64,000 nt of DNA from Cryptomeria japonica (GCF_030272615.1 NC_081406.1:183643770-183707769); one strand, 5' to 3'; positions 1 to 11,283 are shown, counted from the stretch's first letter. Translations and numbers: made by a program. The notes: generated by a model not told the origin, from the sequence alone.

Positions 1-830
1 CTCAGTTCATCGAAAGAATCGGTTGCCTTGGAGCAATTCCAATATCCCATGCCTCTGAGAATTTTGACCCAACTTCTCTAGAAAACAAGAAGTTGATGAA
101 CCAAGTTCAACGGGCTAAAAGCATCGTTGAAGTGGTTGAGAAGTGGATTGAACAAGTAATCAAAGACGGTGAAAAATACATTACCGACTCTCGAAAGTTG
201 TGTGATGAAGTACAGAGCCTGATTTCTAAAATCCAAAACCAGCTTGTACCATGGGAGAAAGAGGAGCACAAATGGCAAAATGTCCTGCCTTTGTTTACCA
301 AAATCGAAGAGTATAGGACTACCAAATTTCTACTAGAATATTCAATTAAGCTAGTAGCTGATGAATGCCAACTTTTCGTGCTAAAGAAAACTATCATGTG
401 GTGGGTGCTCACCTTTCAGTCAGTAATTACGGATGCAAGAACCTCCGTCTATGAACTCCAAGATTTACAAAGTAGTATAGTCAAGGATAATAAAGTGGTC
501 AATCTTGATCATGACTGGGAGTTAGGAATCTGCGGGTCAAGCACATAGGAAGCAGTCAAATCCTTTTGGTTGAACATGGAGAAGATCAGAGTCAAGAGTA
601 GCTTCACGCCGGAGGATATAACCAAGGTAGCTAGGATCGAATCTATGGTTTTCATTGGGAACGATCAACTATCGAAGCACTCAGAGAAGATGGTGCAACA
701 CAAGTGGAATAAAGAAGTGGCAAAGGCGAAACTCAATGCAATGAAAGTCCCAATCCAATCAATGATCCAAGAACTCACAGCTGCTCATGACGCCCACGAA
801 GATGGAGAAGATGATAATGATGAAATATGA
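1..830 (+). pseudogene. C-terminal part of an unrecognised coiled-coil protein, one in-frame stop
   Basis: The frame starting at base 3 is open from the left edge to base 545, meets TAG at 546-548, then continues in the same frame to a TGA after NDEI at about 828-830. The gene therefore begins outside the window and is broken by one nonsense codon. The product is hydrophilic and rich in Lys, Glu and Gln, with long helical stretches (for example VEVVEKWIEQVIKDGEKY), and ends in an acidic tail EDGEDDNDEI. I see no signal peptide, membrane segment or known catalytic motif. It resembles in style, but not clearly in sequence, the long decayed ORF at 33006-36458, so an accessory ORF of a retroelement is a reasonable guess. 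Function unknown. Confidence 0.55.
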
Positions 831-1770
831 CATAATGCATCCACTTAGGGCTAGTTTTCTTTATTTTTAAGACATTTTTCATAGTTATGCAAAAACTTCG
901 GGACAACTATCCCAAAATACTTTCTGTTGGTTTCGTAACTGTTTTATTGAGGAGTGGTCGAGTTTTCAAGGAGACCTCCCCTATTTAGACTATAAATTAA
1001 GTAAAACAGATGGTAGAGGGGTTAGATTTTAGTAACTAATTCTGTGAACTTCGACTGAAGTTTTTGGTTTTTGGTATTTTCTGTTCTTAATCAAAGGGAG
1101 AATCAGATGATTGAGATCTGTTTTTGAAAAAGATTGGCAGATGTATTTTTTGGTGCCTTTGTTGCATAAGGAAATATATATGAAATTTGATCATATTGTT
1201 TTGGGGGAGAAGAAAGATCTGTGTATTTTGAATCCGAATAGATAACATGTCTTTGCATATGTTCATCCGATCAAGTAACAGTCATTGATCATTTCATTGC
1301 AATATTTCATTATTCCTCTGATGTCCTTTCCTTTGAATGTGTTATTTACTCTAGAAAAGACTCATGATTGAGGGCGGATTTATTTTCCTTGAATTTGTTC
1401 ATCTTTTATTGGTTTAGGTGGAAGAAATATATTGAACTTTGTTTTAGTTGTTGTAGTTATATGTTTTGAAAATTAAGAAAATAGTTTTCCATTCTTTATG
1501 AGACATGGGGAAAGTTACAGCCTTTCATCCAAGAATGAAATAGGCAGCCTTACACGCTTTCTGGTTAAAAGCTTTTCATTTGGATATAAATAAAAACAAA
1601 AACGCAATTTGTGAAAAACCTAGATAGGGAGCTGTACCTAGGCAAAAATTCAGAGGGAAGTGATTCGAACAAACACTTACCCAATTGTTCAGTGAATCAT
1701 TTGTTCTTAGAAGAAGGTAACAGAGTTAAAAATTAATCATTCAAAAACAAAGAGCAAATCTATTCACTAA
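831..1770. other. Non-coding 3' flank of the first ORF
   Basis: AT-rich sequence with no convincing ORF. It reads like a 3' untranslated tail and could be the end of an element whose coding part is the preceding ORF. Homology to the copia element begins abruptly at about 1771, so this is a truncation or recombination junction. I found no terminal repeat here. Confidence 0.4.
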
Positions 1771-1771
1771 C

Positions 1772-2273
1772 AAGCGGCAACCCTTATTGCGTAAACTAGT
1801 AATAAGGTTCTCAAAACTTTGCTAACAATGGTGGAATCATCCATCGTACCTCATGCACTCTTGATGTCTCCAACAATACTTTTAATCCTTATCCCATATT
1901 TTTGAATGGTATCTCCTTCAACCATCTGCATATCATCATACTTTCCTCTAAGGCTTTCTTCCTTAGCCTGCTTTACATGCTCATCACCACCATAGATAGA
2001 CTCCAGATTATCCCATACATCTTTTGGATTGTCTTTTTCTTGAACATCAATAAACTCAACATCAGATAGGCTGCTGATACAAGCTTCCATGACTTGTCCA
2101 TTCTCCTGAATTTCTCTTGTTTGATCATCGGTGAGAGTACCGGTAGGGACAACATAAGTATTCTCAACATAGCTCCAGTGTTGAGCACCCATGCTTTTAA
2201 GGTATATCTTCATTCTATCCTTCCATATCTTAAAGTTATCTCTGTTGAACTTAGGACCTTCCCTCTTCATCAT
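1772..2273 (-). pseudogene. gag: Ty1/copia gag, truncated (left element)
   Basis: Reading leftwards from ATG at 2273 the product starts MMKREGPKFNRDNFKIWKDR and contains YGGDEHVKQAKEESLRGKYD, typical of the UBN2-type gag of plant copia elements, which forms the virus-like particle. The frame is open for 140 codons to a TGA near 1851, where the sister copy at 14571-14069 has GGA, so this is a nonsense change. Similarity to the sister continues past the stop to about 1772 and then ends abruptly, so zinc knuckle and pol are missing. At the sister's early TAG (14401-14403) this copy keeps CAG, and it also keeps the base the sister lost near 14341. It lies directly downstream of a PBS and LTR, in normal 5' order. 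Confidence 0.85.
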
Positions 2274-2330
2274 TAGGATAGGATCTTTTCCTCAAGCGGT
2301 TAAGCTTACAACACAAAGGACGTGGAGGAC

Positions 2331-2342
2331 GCTCTGATACCA
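2331..2342 (-). other. Primer binding site (tRNA-Met type)
   Basis: On the minus strand TGGTATCAGAGC, the usual initiator tRNA-Met complement of plant copia elements, lies two bases beyond the LTR end at 2345. It belongs to the left, truncated element. Confidence 0.85.
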
Positions 2343-2461
2343 ATTGATGAATAATGATGAATAGTAAATACTCAACAGATACTGAGAGGGGGCGGTGAAT
2401 CAATATAGCCAAAAATCTCCTTTAAACCACTTTGACTATAAAGACTGAACTAATTGGTAAA

Positions 2462-3959
2462 TGTTGGCATATGTGCAGAGTATGATGACATGATGACATT
2501 GTATGTTGTCATTGATGTCAATATGCTGAAAAGTGAACCGGTATATTGAAGGTAAGCAACTGGCAAAGTGAACCGATATGATGTAGTGAACTGTGATATG
2601 TGCAAAAGGTGAAGCGGTGTGTTTGTCCAAGTGAACCATATGTTGGAATGTGAACCAGTATATGGAATGTTTTCTATCAAGGTTTAATATGGTGTGACTA
2701 TCGGTTGGTAGTCTCAAGGTTTTCGATTGAAGTGTTTCAAGCCTGTATGATTCAACCAATGACATCATGTGATGAGTTATCATTATAATGGAGATCAAAT
2801 CATGTTGCCATGTCATCCTTGTGCACATGAAGGATCCTACATGAAAGAGATTGATCCTATCTACCTCAGGAATGTGCGAAGTCTTTGTAAACAGTGGAGA
2901 TTGTGTGATGGGTTATCACATCCATGAAGCAGTGAAGAACGAACAATGGAGAACATCTTGAGATTTGATCAAGACCGTTACATTCAATGCAAAGTATTCA
3001 ATGGTCAGGATTGGACCGATTAAATTGCTTAACCTAAATGTTTAGGGTTTAGGGTTTATGCTGCCGACCTATCTGTTTTCTATAAGGTCGATGTTGTGTT
3101 TCATGTTGAGGTTGTTGGCAAATGTTGTGTGTGTATCTAAGTGCATAAATACTTGAATCCTTGCCAAACCAAATAAGAGAATTGATACTATCAGAGTGTG
3201 TATGTAGAAGGAAGGAACTAAAGCAGATTTGTATTGGCATTTAGTGCTATTACCAGATCATTGTAATACCTGTTGATCTTTAACCACTTCAACAATTGGA
3301 AAATCCCTTAACAGGGTAGCTTTAACCAACTTGTTGTAAATCCTTTAACAGGGTGACTAAAAGCCATTGAGTTCTTAAAATCCTATAACAAGGTAACCTT
3401 TAATAGGGTTTAACCCTTAACCGAGTATTCTAGCCATCCTTTAACCGAGTGATCTCTAATAGGATTGGTTCCTAACAGAACCTGTTGTAACAGTCTCTAA
3501 CCGGACTAGGCTCCTAACAAAGCGGACTTCTAAAGAGTTCAAGAACAGCTTGTGGGTATTCATCCCCACCATGGTTTTTCTCAAGTTGGGTTTCCACGTG
3601 AAAAATATGTGTGTCATGTGCGATGCCTTTTCATGTGATGCTTTGTTATTTTCTGTCAAGTGGTGAATCATGTTGAATTAGCAAGTTATTATATTTCTGA
3701 TAGTAGATTACATGTTTATGCATAAGGATAAAGTGGAGATGAGGGTGTAGGTTGTGTGGAAAGCTAAGTGTTGGCGATTTATGTCTTTCATAATATCACT
3801 GTGTTTAACCGGTAGTAATCTAGTTTAGACTGGTGTTAGTGTTTACCAGTCAAGTGCACTGTTTGCAAGCAAACCAGTTCAAGAAAAGTTTGTCTCTGTA
3901 TTGATTCACCCCCCCTCTCAGTACCAGTTTGGTACTCACTATTCATCATTGAGTTATCA
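2462..3959 (+). mobile_element. Solo copia LTR inserted in antisense into another LTR
   Basis: 1,498 bp beginning TGTTGGCATATG and ending GAGTTATCA, flanked by perfect 5-bp direct repeats GTAAA at 2457-2461 and 3960-3964. No internal region is present, so it is a solo LTR left by LTR-LTR recombination. It belongs to the same subfamily as the solo LTR at 6115-7619 (both carry TGATAACTCAATGATGAA at one end) but lies in the opposite orientation to it and to its host LTR. It contains CCCCCCCTCTCAG near its 3' end, a telomere-like box at 3041-3058 and a TATA-like CTATAAGG at 3080-3087. Confidence 0.92.
3041..3087 (+). promoter_or_regulatory. Telomere-box plus TATA core of the solo LTR
   Basis: TTTAGGGTTTAGGGTTTA at 3041-3058 is followed 21 bp later by CTATAAGG (3080-3087). 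The same pair at similar spacing occurs in the other related copia LTRs. In plant promoters a telo box near the TATA box often modulates transcription; that role here is inferred from position. Confidence 0.6.
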
Positions 3960-4692
3960 GTAAATAGTATCACCGATCTATAATAGGGCACTACCAGTAA
4001 AACACAGTATGATTATGAAAGACATAAATCAGTAATACATAGATCTTCACCACACCTAATATCTCCTTTCCACTTCACCCATATGCATAAACAAGTAATA
4101 CATCAGAAATATAAAGACCATTGGATCAACATGCATTGCCACTTAACAGAAAATACTAATCATCACATAAAAAAGCATCACACATGACACACAAATTTTT
4201 CATGTGGAAACCCAACTGGGAAAAACCATGATGGGGATGAATACCCACAAGTTGTTCTTTGAACTCTTCTGAAGTCCACTCTGTTAGGAGCCTAATCTGG
4301 CTAAGGACTTTACAATAGGTTCTGCTAGGAACCGATCCTGCTAGGGATCACCCGGTTAAAGGTTAGAACCCTGTTAAAGGTTACCTCGCAAGAGGATTTG
4401 AAGAACTCGTTGATTTGAGTCACCCTGTTAAAGGATTTACACAAAGCCTGTTAAAGCTACCTGGTTAAGGGATTTTCCAACTGTTGAAATGGTTAGAAGT
4501 CAACAGGTAATACATTGATCTGATAACAACACTCAATGCTAATGCAGATCCACTTTAGTTCCTTTGCTTCTACAATCACACTCTGCAGGTATCAACACAC
4601 TTTTCCGGTCTGGCAAGAATCAATTATCTCTTCACTTGGATACACACATAATATTTGCCAACAAATTTACAATGCAAATCATCATCGACCTT

Positions 4693-4736
4693 ATAGGAAA
4701 TAGATAGGTCAGTGGAATAAACCCTAAACCCTAAAC
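4693..4736 (-). promoter_or_regulatory. Telomere-box plus TATA core of the shared LTR
   Basis: On the minus strand a TTTAGGG-type box (4718-4736) is followed about 20 bp downstream by CCTATAAGG (about 4690-4698), as in the related LTRs. Promoter role is inferred. Confidence 0.55.
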
Positions 4737-5330
4737 ATTTAGGCTATCAATACAATCGGTCCAATCTTGGTGTTCAATCACATTGCATTGAATAAAATAG
4801 TCTTGAACAGATCTCAAGACGTTCTCCAATGTTCATTCTTTGCCACTTCTGGAAGCTGATAACCCATCACACGCTCTCCACCATTTACTAAGACTTCGCA
4901 CATTCCTGAGGTAGATAGGATCAATCTTCTTCATGCAAGATCCTCAAGGAAATCCTTCATGCGCACAAGGCTGACGTGGCAACATGATCTGATCTCCATT
5001 TCAATGCTAACCCATCACAGGATATCGTCCGTCGAATCACATAGACTTGAAATGCATCAACCTGAAACCCTGAAGCTGATACTACCAACCGATAGTCATA
5101 CCAAATGAAACCTCGATACAAAAATTTTCATATACCGATTCACATTCCAACATACCGCTTCACTTGAACCAACATACCGCTTCACTTTTTCACATATACC
5201 GGTTCACATCATCATACCGATTCTCTTGCCAGTTTGCCTACTTCAATATACTAGTTCATACTACAGCATATTGACATCAATGACAACATACAATATAATC
5301 ATGTCATCAAACTCTACACATATGCCAACA

Positions 5331-5458
5331 ATCTCCCCCTTTGGCATTGATGGCAATATACAAAGATATCTCTCTGCTTCACATCTTCTCCCCCTTTGAC
5401 AACAATGCCAAAGTGGAGGCACAGACATCCATGTTCCACTATGATGCTCCCCCTAAGG
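5331..5458 (-). other. Polypurine tract and extra purine boxes
   Basis: Minus strand AAAGGGGGAGAT directly abuts the LTR start at 5330 and is the plus-strand primer tract. Two similar boxes lie further upstream (about 5385-5398 and 5446-5458), a common arrangement in plant copia elements. Confidence 0.8.
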
Positions 5459-5532
5459 AGTAGCATCCTCCAACACATCAATCCTGAAAAGATTTGTCAA
5501 TTCAATACCTAACTAATGTGGAGCACATACCT

Positions 5533-6109
5533 TTAGTTCACCTCTTGAAGGGGCAGCACCCCTAATTCACCTCTTAAATAGGTAAATGTAGCCTTTGGTA
5601 GAGGCTTGGTGAATATATCTACTAAGTGCTCTTTACTAGTAACATGTTCCAATACAACTTCTTTGTTTTGAACCTTTTCCCTCAAGAAATGATACTTGAG
5701 CTCAAAGTGCTTGGTTCTAGCATGCAAAACCGGATTCTTGGAAATATTAATTGCACTTGTGTTGTCACAAAAGATACTCACCGGTTCAGATATAGGGACT
5801 TTGAAACCACTTAATACGTGCTTCATCCAAATTGTCTGAGTGTAGTTCATAAATGCTGCTACATATTCTGCTTCTGCTATAGATTGAGAGATACAACTTT
5901 GTTTCTTACTCATCCATGAGACTACTCTACCACCAAGAAAGAATGCACCACTGGTTGTGCTCTTTCGGTCATCCACATTACTAGCCCATTTGGCATCTGT
6001 AAACACTTTGAGATTGAAATCGTTACTGTATGGATACCATAATCCATAGTCAATAGTTCCCTTCAGATATCTAAGAATTTGCTTGAGTGCTACCAAGTGG
6101 GATTCTCTT
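5533..6109 (-). pseudogene. pol: Ty1/copia pol, RNase H domain and 3' end
   Basis: This is the last part of the interrupted pol. Readable motifs in order are a D-containing FTDAKWASNVDDRKSTTSG, SIAEAEYVA with the catalytic Glu, FCDNTSAINISKNPV, and RTKHFELKYHFLRE, followed by DIFTKPLP and a terminal LPLQEVN before a stop at 5533. These are the core positions of copia RNase H, which removes template RNA during reverse transcription. The segment itself has no internal stop. Upstream it is interrupted at GGACT (6110-6114) by a solo LTR. The same frame resumes at 7620, so the domain was whole before that insertion. Confidence 0.92.
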
Positions 6110-6986
6110 GGACTTGATAACTCAATGATGAACAGTGAGTACCAAACCGGTACTGAGAGGGGGGGTGAATCAGTACAGACACAAAAACTTTTCCTGAACC
6201 GGTTTGACTGCAGACAGTGAACTTGACTGACAATCACTAACACCGGTCTGAACGAGATTACTACCGGTTAAACACAATGCAACTGTGAAAGACATAAACC
6301 AGAAACACTTGTCTTTCCACACAACTTACACCTTCATTTCCACTTTGTCCTTGTGCATAAACAGGTAATCTACCATCAGAAATATATAAAAACTTGCTAG
6401 ATCAACATGATTCACCACTAAACAGGAAATAACAAAACATCAAATGAAAGAGGCATCACACATGACACACATATTTTTCACGTGGAAACCCAACTGGGAA
6501 AAACCATGGTGGGGATGAATACCCACAAGTTGTTCTTGAACTCTTTAAAAGTCCACTCTATTAGGAGCCTAGTCCGGTTAAAGACTGTTACAACAGGTTT
6601 TGTTAGGAACCGATCCTGTTAGGGATCACCCGGTTAAGGGATGGCTAGAATACCCGGTTAAGGGTTAAACCCTGTTAGAGGTTACCTTATTAGAGGATTT
6701 TCTGAACTCAATGGCTTTGAGTCACCCTGTTAATGGATTTAGAACAAGCTGGTTAAAGCTACCTAGTTAAGGTATTTTCCAACTCTTGAAGTGGTTAGAG
6801 ATCAACAGGTATTACAATGATCTGGTAATAGCACACAATGTCAATGCAGATCCCCTTTAGTTCCTTCCTTCTGTACACACTCTGTAGGTATCAATTTTCT
6901 TATTTGGTCTGGCAAGAATCACATATCTCTGCACTTAGATACTCACACAACATTTGCCAACAACCTCAACATGAAACACAACATCG

Positions 6987-7035
6987 ACCTTATAGGAAAT
7001 AGATAGGTCGGTAGCATAAACCCTAAACCCTAAAC
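6987..7035 (-). promoter_or_regulatory. Telomere-box plus TATA core of the solo LTR
   Basis: On the minus strand, TTTAGGG repeats (7017-7035) precede CCTATAAGG by about 21 bp, the same layout as in the other copia LTRs here. Confidence 0.55.
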
Positions 7036-7424
7036 ATTTAGGTTGAGCAATTCAGTTGGTTCAATCCTAACCATTGAACACTTTGCATTTGAATACAATG
7101 GTCTTGAACAGATCTCAAGACATTCTCCATCATTCGTTCTTCACCGCTTCATGGAGGTGATAACCCATCACGCGTTCTCCATCGCTTGTAGAGACTACGC
7201 ACATTCCCGAGGTAGATAGGATAAATCTCCTTCATGCAAGATTCTTCACACGCACGAAGCTAATGTGGCAACACTATCTGATCTCTATTACAATGCTAAC
7301 TCATCACACAATGTCATCAGTTGAGTCACACAGGCTCAAGACACTTCAACTGGAAACCCTGAGGCTAAGACTACCAACCGGTAGTCATACCATATTAAAC
7401 CTTAAAAGAAAACATTCCATATGC

Positions 7425-7555
7425 AGGTTCACATTTCATCATACCGGTTCACCTGAACAAGCATACTGCTTCACCTTTTGCACATATACCGGTTCACAAC
7501 ATTTTACCGGTTCACTTTGCTAGTTGCTAAACTTCAATAAACCGGTTCACTCTTC
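7425..7555 (-). repeat. AACCGGTT-type box array in LTR U3
   Basis: TACCGGTTCAC or close variants recur about every 20-35 bp, within 200 bp of the LTR 5' end on the transcribed strand. The same array is recognisable at about 2530-2660, 5135-5260, 15945-16075 and 52600-52770. Half-palindromic AACCGGTT spaced like this looks like a multi-site enhancer; the bound factor is unknown. Confidence 0.65.
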
Positions 7556-7619
7556 AACATATTGACATCAATGACAACATAATATCATCATGTCAACATA
7601 CTCTGCACATATGCCAACA

Positions 7620-7838
7620 GGACTTTTTTGGAAACGTGCAGTAATGCCCACTGCATGTGTAATGTTCGGTCTGCTATGTACTACATAGTGCAACTTACCA
7701 ATCATTGATCGGTATTCCTTCTCATTCACCAATGCTGAGTCATCTTCTTTTGACAATTTACAACTGGTCACCATTGGTGTACCAACCGGTTTGTTGTCTT
7801 CCATGCCAAATGTCTTCAACACCTCTTTGACATACTTG
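7620..7838 (-). pseudogene. pol: Ty1/copia pol, C-terminal RT segment
   Basis: The segment encodes the RT connection region, with VLKTFGMEDNKPVGTPM and YRSMIGKLHYVVHSRPNI, motifs typical of copia RT just after the polymerase core. It is bounded by two insertions: the 3.4-kb solo LTR (7844-11278) on its 5' side and the 1.5-kb solo LTR (6115-7619) on its 3' side. Taken alone it has no stop. Its frame continues into both neighbouring segments when the insertions and one copy of each target duplication are removed. Confidence 0.9.
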
Positions 7839-8857
7839 GACTGTGTAATGCCCTGCTAGGAAACCCCGAGGGGATAAAGCTAAAACACACGAATGGAGTG
7901 CAGTAAAAAAATTTTAAAATAAGACACAACATAAAGATACAATAAGATATCCAATTTCAAATTACACAGCGGAAGACATCAACTAACACCTAAAGAGTTT
8001 CCCAACGTGATTACTTTATTACACAATTAACTTAACTCACACTAATTAATCCAATAAACCGATTGTCTTAATAACGAGATAATTCTTAAACAAGGATAAT
8101 TTCTTTTAGTAAGACAAAATATAGATCACAAGATAAAGTTCATCCATTAAGGTTTATTCATACCCTTCGTCCATACTTTTCATTAAAATTTGAGTCATGC
8201 ATCCAATTTAATAACACACTTGAATTTCATCATAAACCAACGAGATCTTCCCATGCATACTTCATTTCCTTAACAATAACTAAATATATTCCATTATTCT
8301 AATCTACAATCGTTCATGTTCCAATTTACTGCATTTAAAAGATGACTGCATACATACATTTATAATTAATTTCATCTAAACCACTTACACATTCTATCAA
8401 AATGTCATCCATACATGCTAACACTAAAACATGAAACATAAGAACAAAAGCAACACATAACACCAAAATGATCTCAGAGTTCACCCCTAGAGGGCTACAT
8501 CTTCAGGTCTGCTCAACTGCAAGACCCCTCTGATAATTAAATAAGTTTAGGGTACATAAGTTCCACATCATTTACATTTCGGCCATCGAGGCGAATCATA
8601 CCAATAAACAACTGACCACATCGGTCAATAAATACATAAATGATCCTTGCATAGAAAGGGATCCAACTGAACATATTAAAAGCTAATACAAAGTCCATTG
8701 CCTGACAATACTCTAACTAGAGACCTGACCCGCTATGGTCAACCACAAATCAACACTCGACACTAGCATAAAGGACAGGACCAGTTAAAACACCATCACA
8801 AGGCAACAACCAAACTAGAAACCAAAAACATAAACAGGTACTTATAACTATAATATA

Positions 8858-8861
<4 letters not shown>

Positions 8862-8942
<81 letters not shown>
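8862..8942. repeat. (TA)n microsatellite
   Basis: About 80 bp of nearly pure TA dinucleotide inside the 3.4-kb solo LTR. Confidence 0.95.
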
Positions 8943-8944
<2 letters not shown>

Positions 8945-9034
8945 CAAATATATATAAACTCATAACCAATATTTAAATAACAGTAAAATAATATAATACC
9001 CACCATAATGAAAACACATCTAATATATATATAT

Positions 9035-9073
<39 letters not shown>

Positions 9074-9110
9074 TGTATATGTATATGTATATGTATATTA
9101 TATATTATAT
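9035..9110. repeat. (GATA)n and TATG/TATA microsatellite
   Basis: About nine GATA units (9035-9072) run into TATATG and TATTATA repeats, inside the solo LTR. Confidence 0.95.
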
Positions 9111-9298
9111 ATTATAAATCATAAATTATTCTGATTACCCAACCCTTGGGCACGAAACCCGAAATAACCACGTCGCAGTACGCACAGGGTAAAAGAATAA
9201 TTTTTTTAAAAACATTAATATTTCAGCCCTGGCACGGTAGCCCTTGCTACCACCGATAGCGGATGCTACCATAGGTAGCTCCCTACCCAAAGTTACAT

Positions 9299-9332
<34 letters not shown>

Positions 9333-9366
9333 TTTATTATTATTTTTTATTTATTTTTATTTTTTT
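9299..9366. repeat. TTTA-rich simple repeat
   Basis: Six to seven tandem TTTA units followed by degenerate T-rich sequence within the solo LTR. Confidence 0.85.
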
Positions 9367-11283
9367 ATGAAAATAAATTCCAAATTCAAAAAAAACCCTT
9401 CGACTGAATTTTCATAGAAATAAAATTCCCAACTCAATAAAATTCATTTACAGAATTTTATTCCAATTACATTTTTTTTTTAAATTAGATAATCCAATAA
9501 ATTTAATTCACAATTAAATTTATTTCTAAAGAAATCAATTAAATTCACAGAGATTTATTTAAAGGATTATCAGAACAAATCAACAAGAGAGAATAATTTT
9601 TCCATAATAATTTCCCTAATTTTCTCAAAATTAAATTACTCCCATTAACTAGAAAATTAACATCAGGCAAGAATTTTAAATCAAAACCTGAATTAACGAG
9701 AAGAGGGTTCTGGATCTAACAAATAATTTACACACACACCATTCAGAGAAAAATAGAATTATTTTCTTAAAAATCAACAAATCAAAAAAGCCACCCAACC
9801 TGGTATAGCTTTCCTGGAAGAAATCTGTAGAAGAGCCCTAATCTTTTCAATAAGCTTCCAATAAATTTCTTCACCTAAATTCCTATCTAAAATAAAGACC
9901 TATTCCCTATTTAAACTAAAATTCTAGGTTCAATAGTTTTTTATCAAAAAAACCTAAATTTAGAATAAAAGTTATTTTATTTTATTTTCTAATTTTATAA
10001 CAAAAGATAAGCTAACATGCAATAATTAAAAATCATTATTCTTTCTTTTCTTTTCTCATGAAAATTAATTAATTTTCTAAATAAAGAATTAAAACAATAC
10101 TTTAATTCCAATTAATTCTTTTATTGTTTTTTTTTAATTTATTCTTTTATTTATTTATTTAAAATTCTAGGAGCAATAAATATAATTAATCTAATTTATT
10201 TTTCCACTAAAATTTAAATAAAAATATATTTCTAATATCATGCAGCTTGCAACTTAATTTCATTAATTAATTAATTACGTTTATGGAATTATCTCATAGT
10301 TGAATTGTTTATGCATTGAGATTATAAATTTAGTTAATTAAAAGAAATGCTTTTCTCCCTCATTTAATTTTTAATTAACAAAGATAATAGTTGCATTTCA
10401 CAATATTAATGAGGGTAAAATATTTTTAATTAAATTAAATTCTCAAAATCAATCTTACACACTATATAAAATAAATATGAATAAAACTCACTTTTCTAAT
10501 CAAAATTGATTTTCTTAAATAATTAAAATTAATCTTTCTATTCCAAAAAGCAAAAGAGATTAAATTATTTCTATTTCGAATAAACTTAAATCTTTCCTTT
10601 TTAAAATGCATAAACTGAATAAATTCGTTATTTAAAATTAACCATTAAATTAAACTCGCTACAAACATAAATAGAGCGATCTTTTTAATTAATGATTACT
10701 CACATAAAAGAAACCTATTTATTTTAATTCCTCAATTACTAATGCGTAAATGAACACATTAAATTAAAATAAATACTTAGGGTTAAATACTCCATTTACC
10801 ACATGCCAAGCACGCAAACCAAGTAAGCCAACCAATTACCTGGCCCGCAAACCCAAATGAAAAGAAAATTGATGGAACACAAGCGATGCTCATTTGAGTA
10901 TGACTAGGGTAAACTGAAGGTTTTACGACCACCTAACCCAAATTCTAAGGACCAAAGAGGTATACTCAACCCTGGGAATCTAGGTGAAGACGAACCTTAC
11001 ACCTAGGCGGTACTGTACCTGCAATCTCCTGCAACCAAGAGTCAGACAAGCATATATATATAATGAAGATGTTAGCTCGAGATTAATAACAAGAATCAGG
11101 AGGACAATTTAAACTTACATAAGAATTGATGTGAAAGCACATAAACAGATACTCACAATAATCATAATATCTGAATACAACATTACCTCATTGTAATTCA
11201 ACCATTCAAGATTGCCACATAAAAAGTCAACCAAGGTCAAACCGGTTTTATAAAGCTAACTAGGGTAGGGGTACTACAGACTG

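Larger units (their letters stand above)
2345..5330 (-). mobile_element. Copia LTR shared by two elements, split by a solo LTR
   Basis: The LTR runs 2345-2461 and 3965-5330 once the inserted solo LTR 2462-3959 and one duplicated GTAAA are removed, about 1.48 kb. On the minus strand it begins TGTTGGCATATG and ends TCATCA. Its start is preceded by the polypurine tract of the element on the right (RNase H at 5533), so it is that element's 3' LTR. Its end is followed by a PBS and gag on the left, so it is also a 5' LTR. One LTR between two internal regions is the signature of a tandem element made by LTR recombination. It matches the LTR at 14640-16146 and keeps the telomere-box motif at 4718-4736. 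Confidence 0.85.
6115..7619 (-). mobile_element. Solo copia LTR inserted between RT and RNase H
   Basis: 1,505 bp; on the minus strand TGTTGGCATATG to GAGTTATCA, with perfect GGACT target duplications at 6110-6114 and 7620-7624. No internal region is present, so it is a solo LTR. It carries the telomere box at 7017-7035, a TATA-like CCTATAAGG at about 6987-6995, an array of ACCGGTTCAC boxes at about 7425-7555, and many GTTAAAGG/GTTAAGGG repeats between 6570 and 6780. Sister copy: 2462-3959, opposite orientation. Confidence 0.93.
7844..11278 (-). mobile_element. 3.4-kb solo LTR, probably Ty3/gypsy
   Basis: 3,435 bp flanked by perfect GACTG duplications (7839-7843 and 11279-11283). The minus strand begins TGTAGTACCCCTACCC and ends GGGCATTACA. 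It has no ORF of note, no PBS and no internal repeat of its own ends, so it is a solo LTR rather than a full element. Orientation is argued from the large plus-strand LTRs at 43028 and 61435, which start TGTAGTG or similar and share a GCAGG(A)TTG(C/T)AGGTAC segment (here about 11000-11040 on the minus strand), and from the LTR at 18822, which ends CATTACA before a PBS. It contains (TA)n, (GATA)n and TTTA-rich runs. Confidence 0.82.

Noticed and set aside
3041-3058. Interstitial telomere
   Set aside because: Only two to three TTTAGGG units, at a fixed place in every copy of the LTR; an LTR motif, not a telomere relic.
7425-7555. Regularly spaced short repeats resembling a CRISPR array
   Set aside because: Boxes are about 11 bp, spacing is irregular, they lie in an LTR of a plant retroelement, and no cas-like gene is present.
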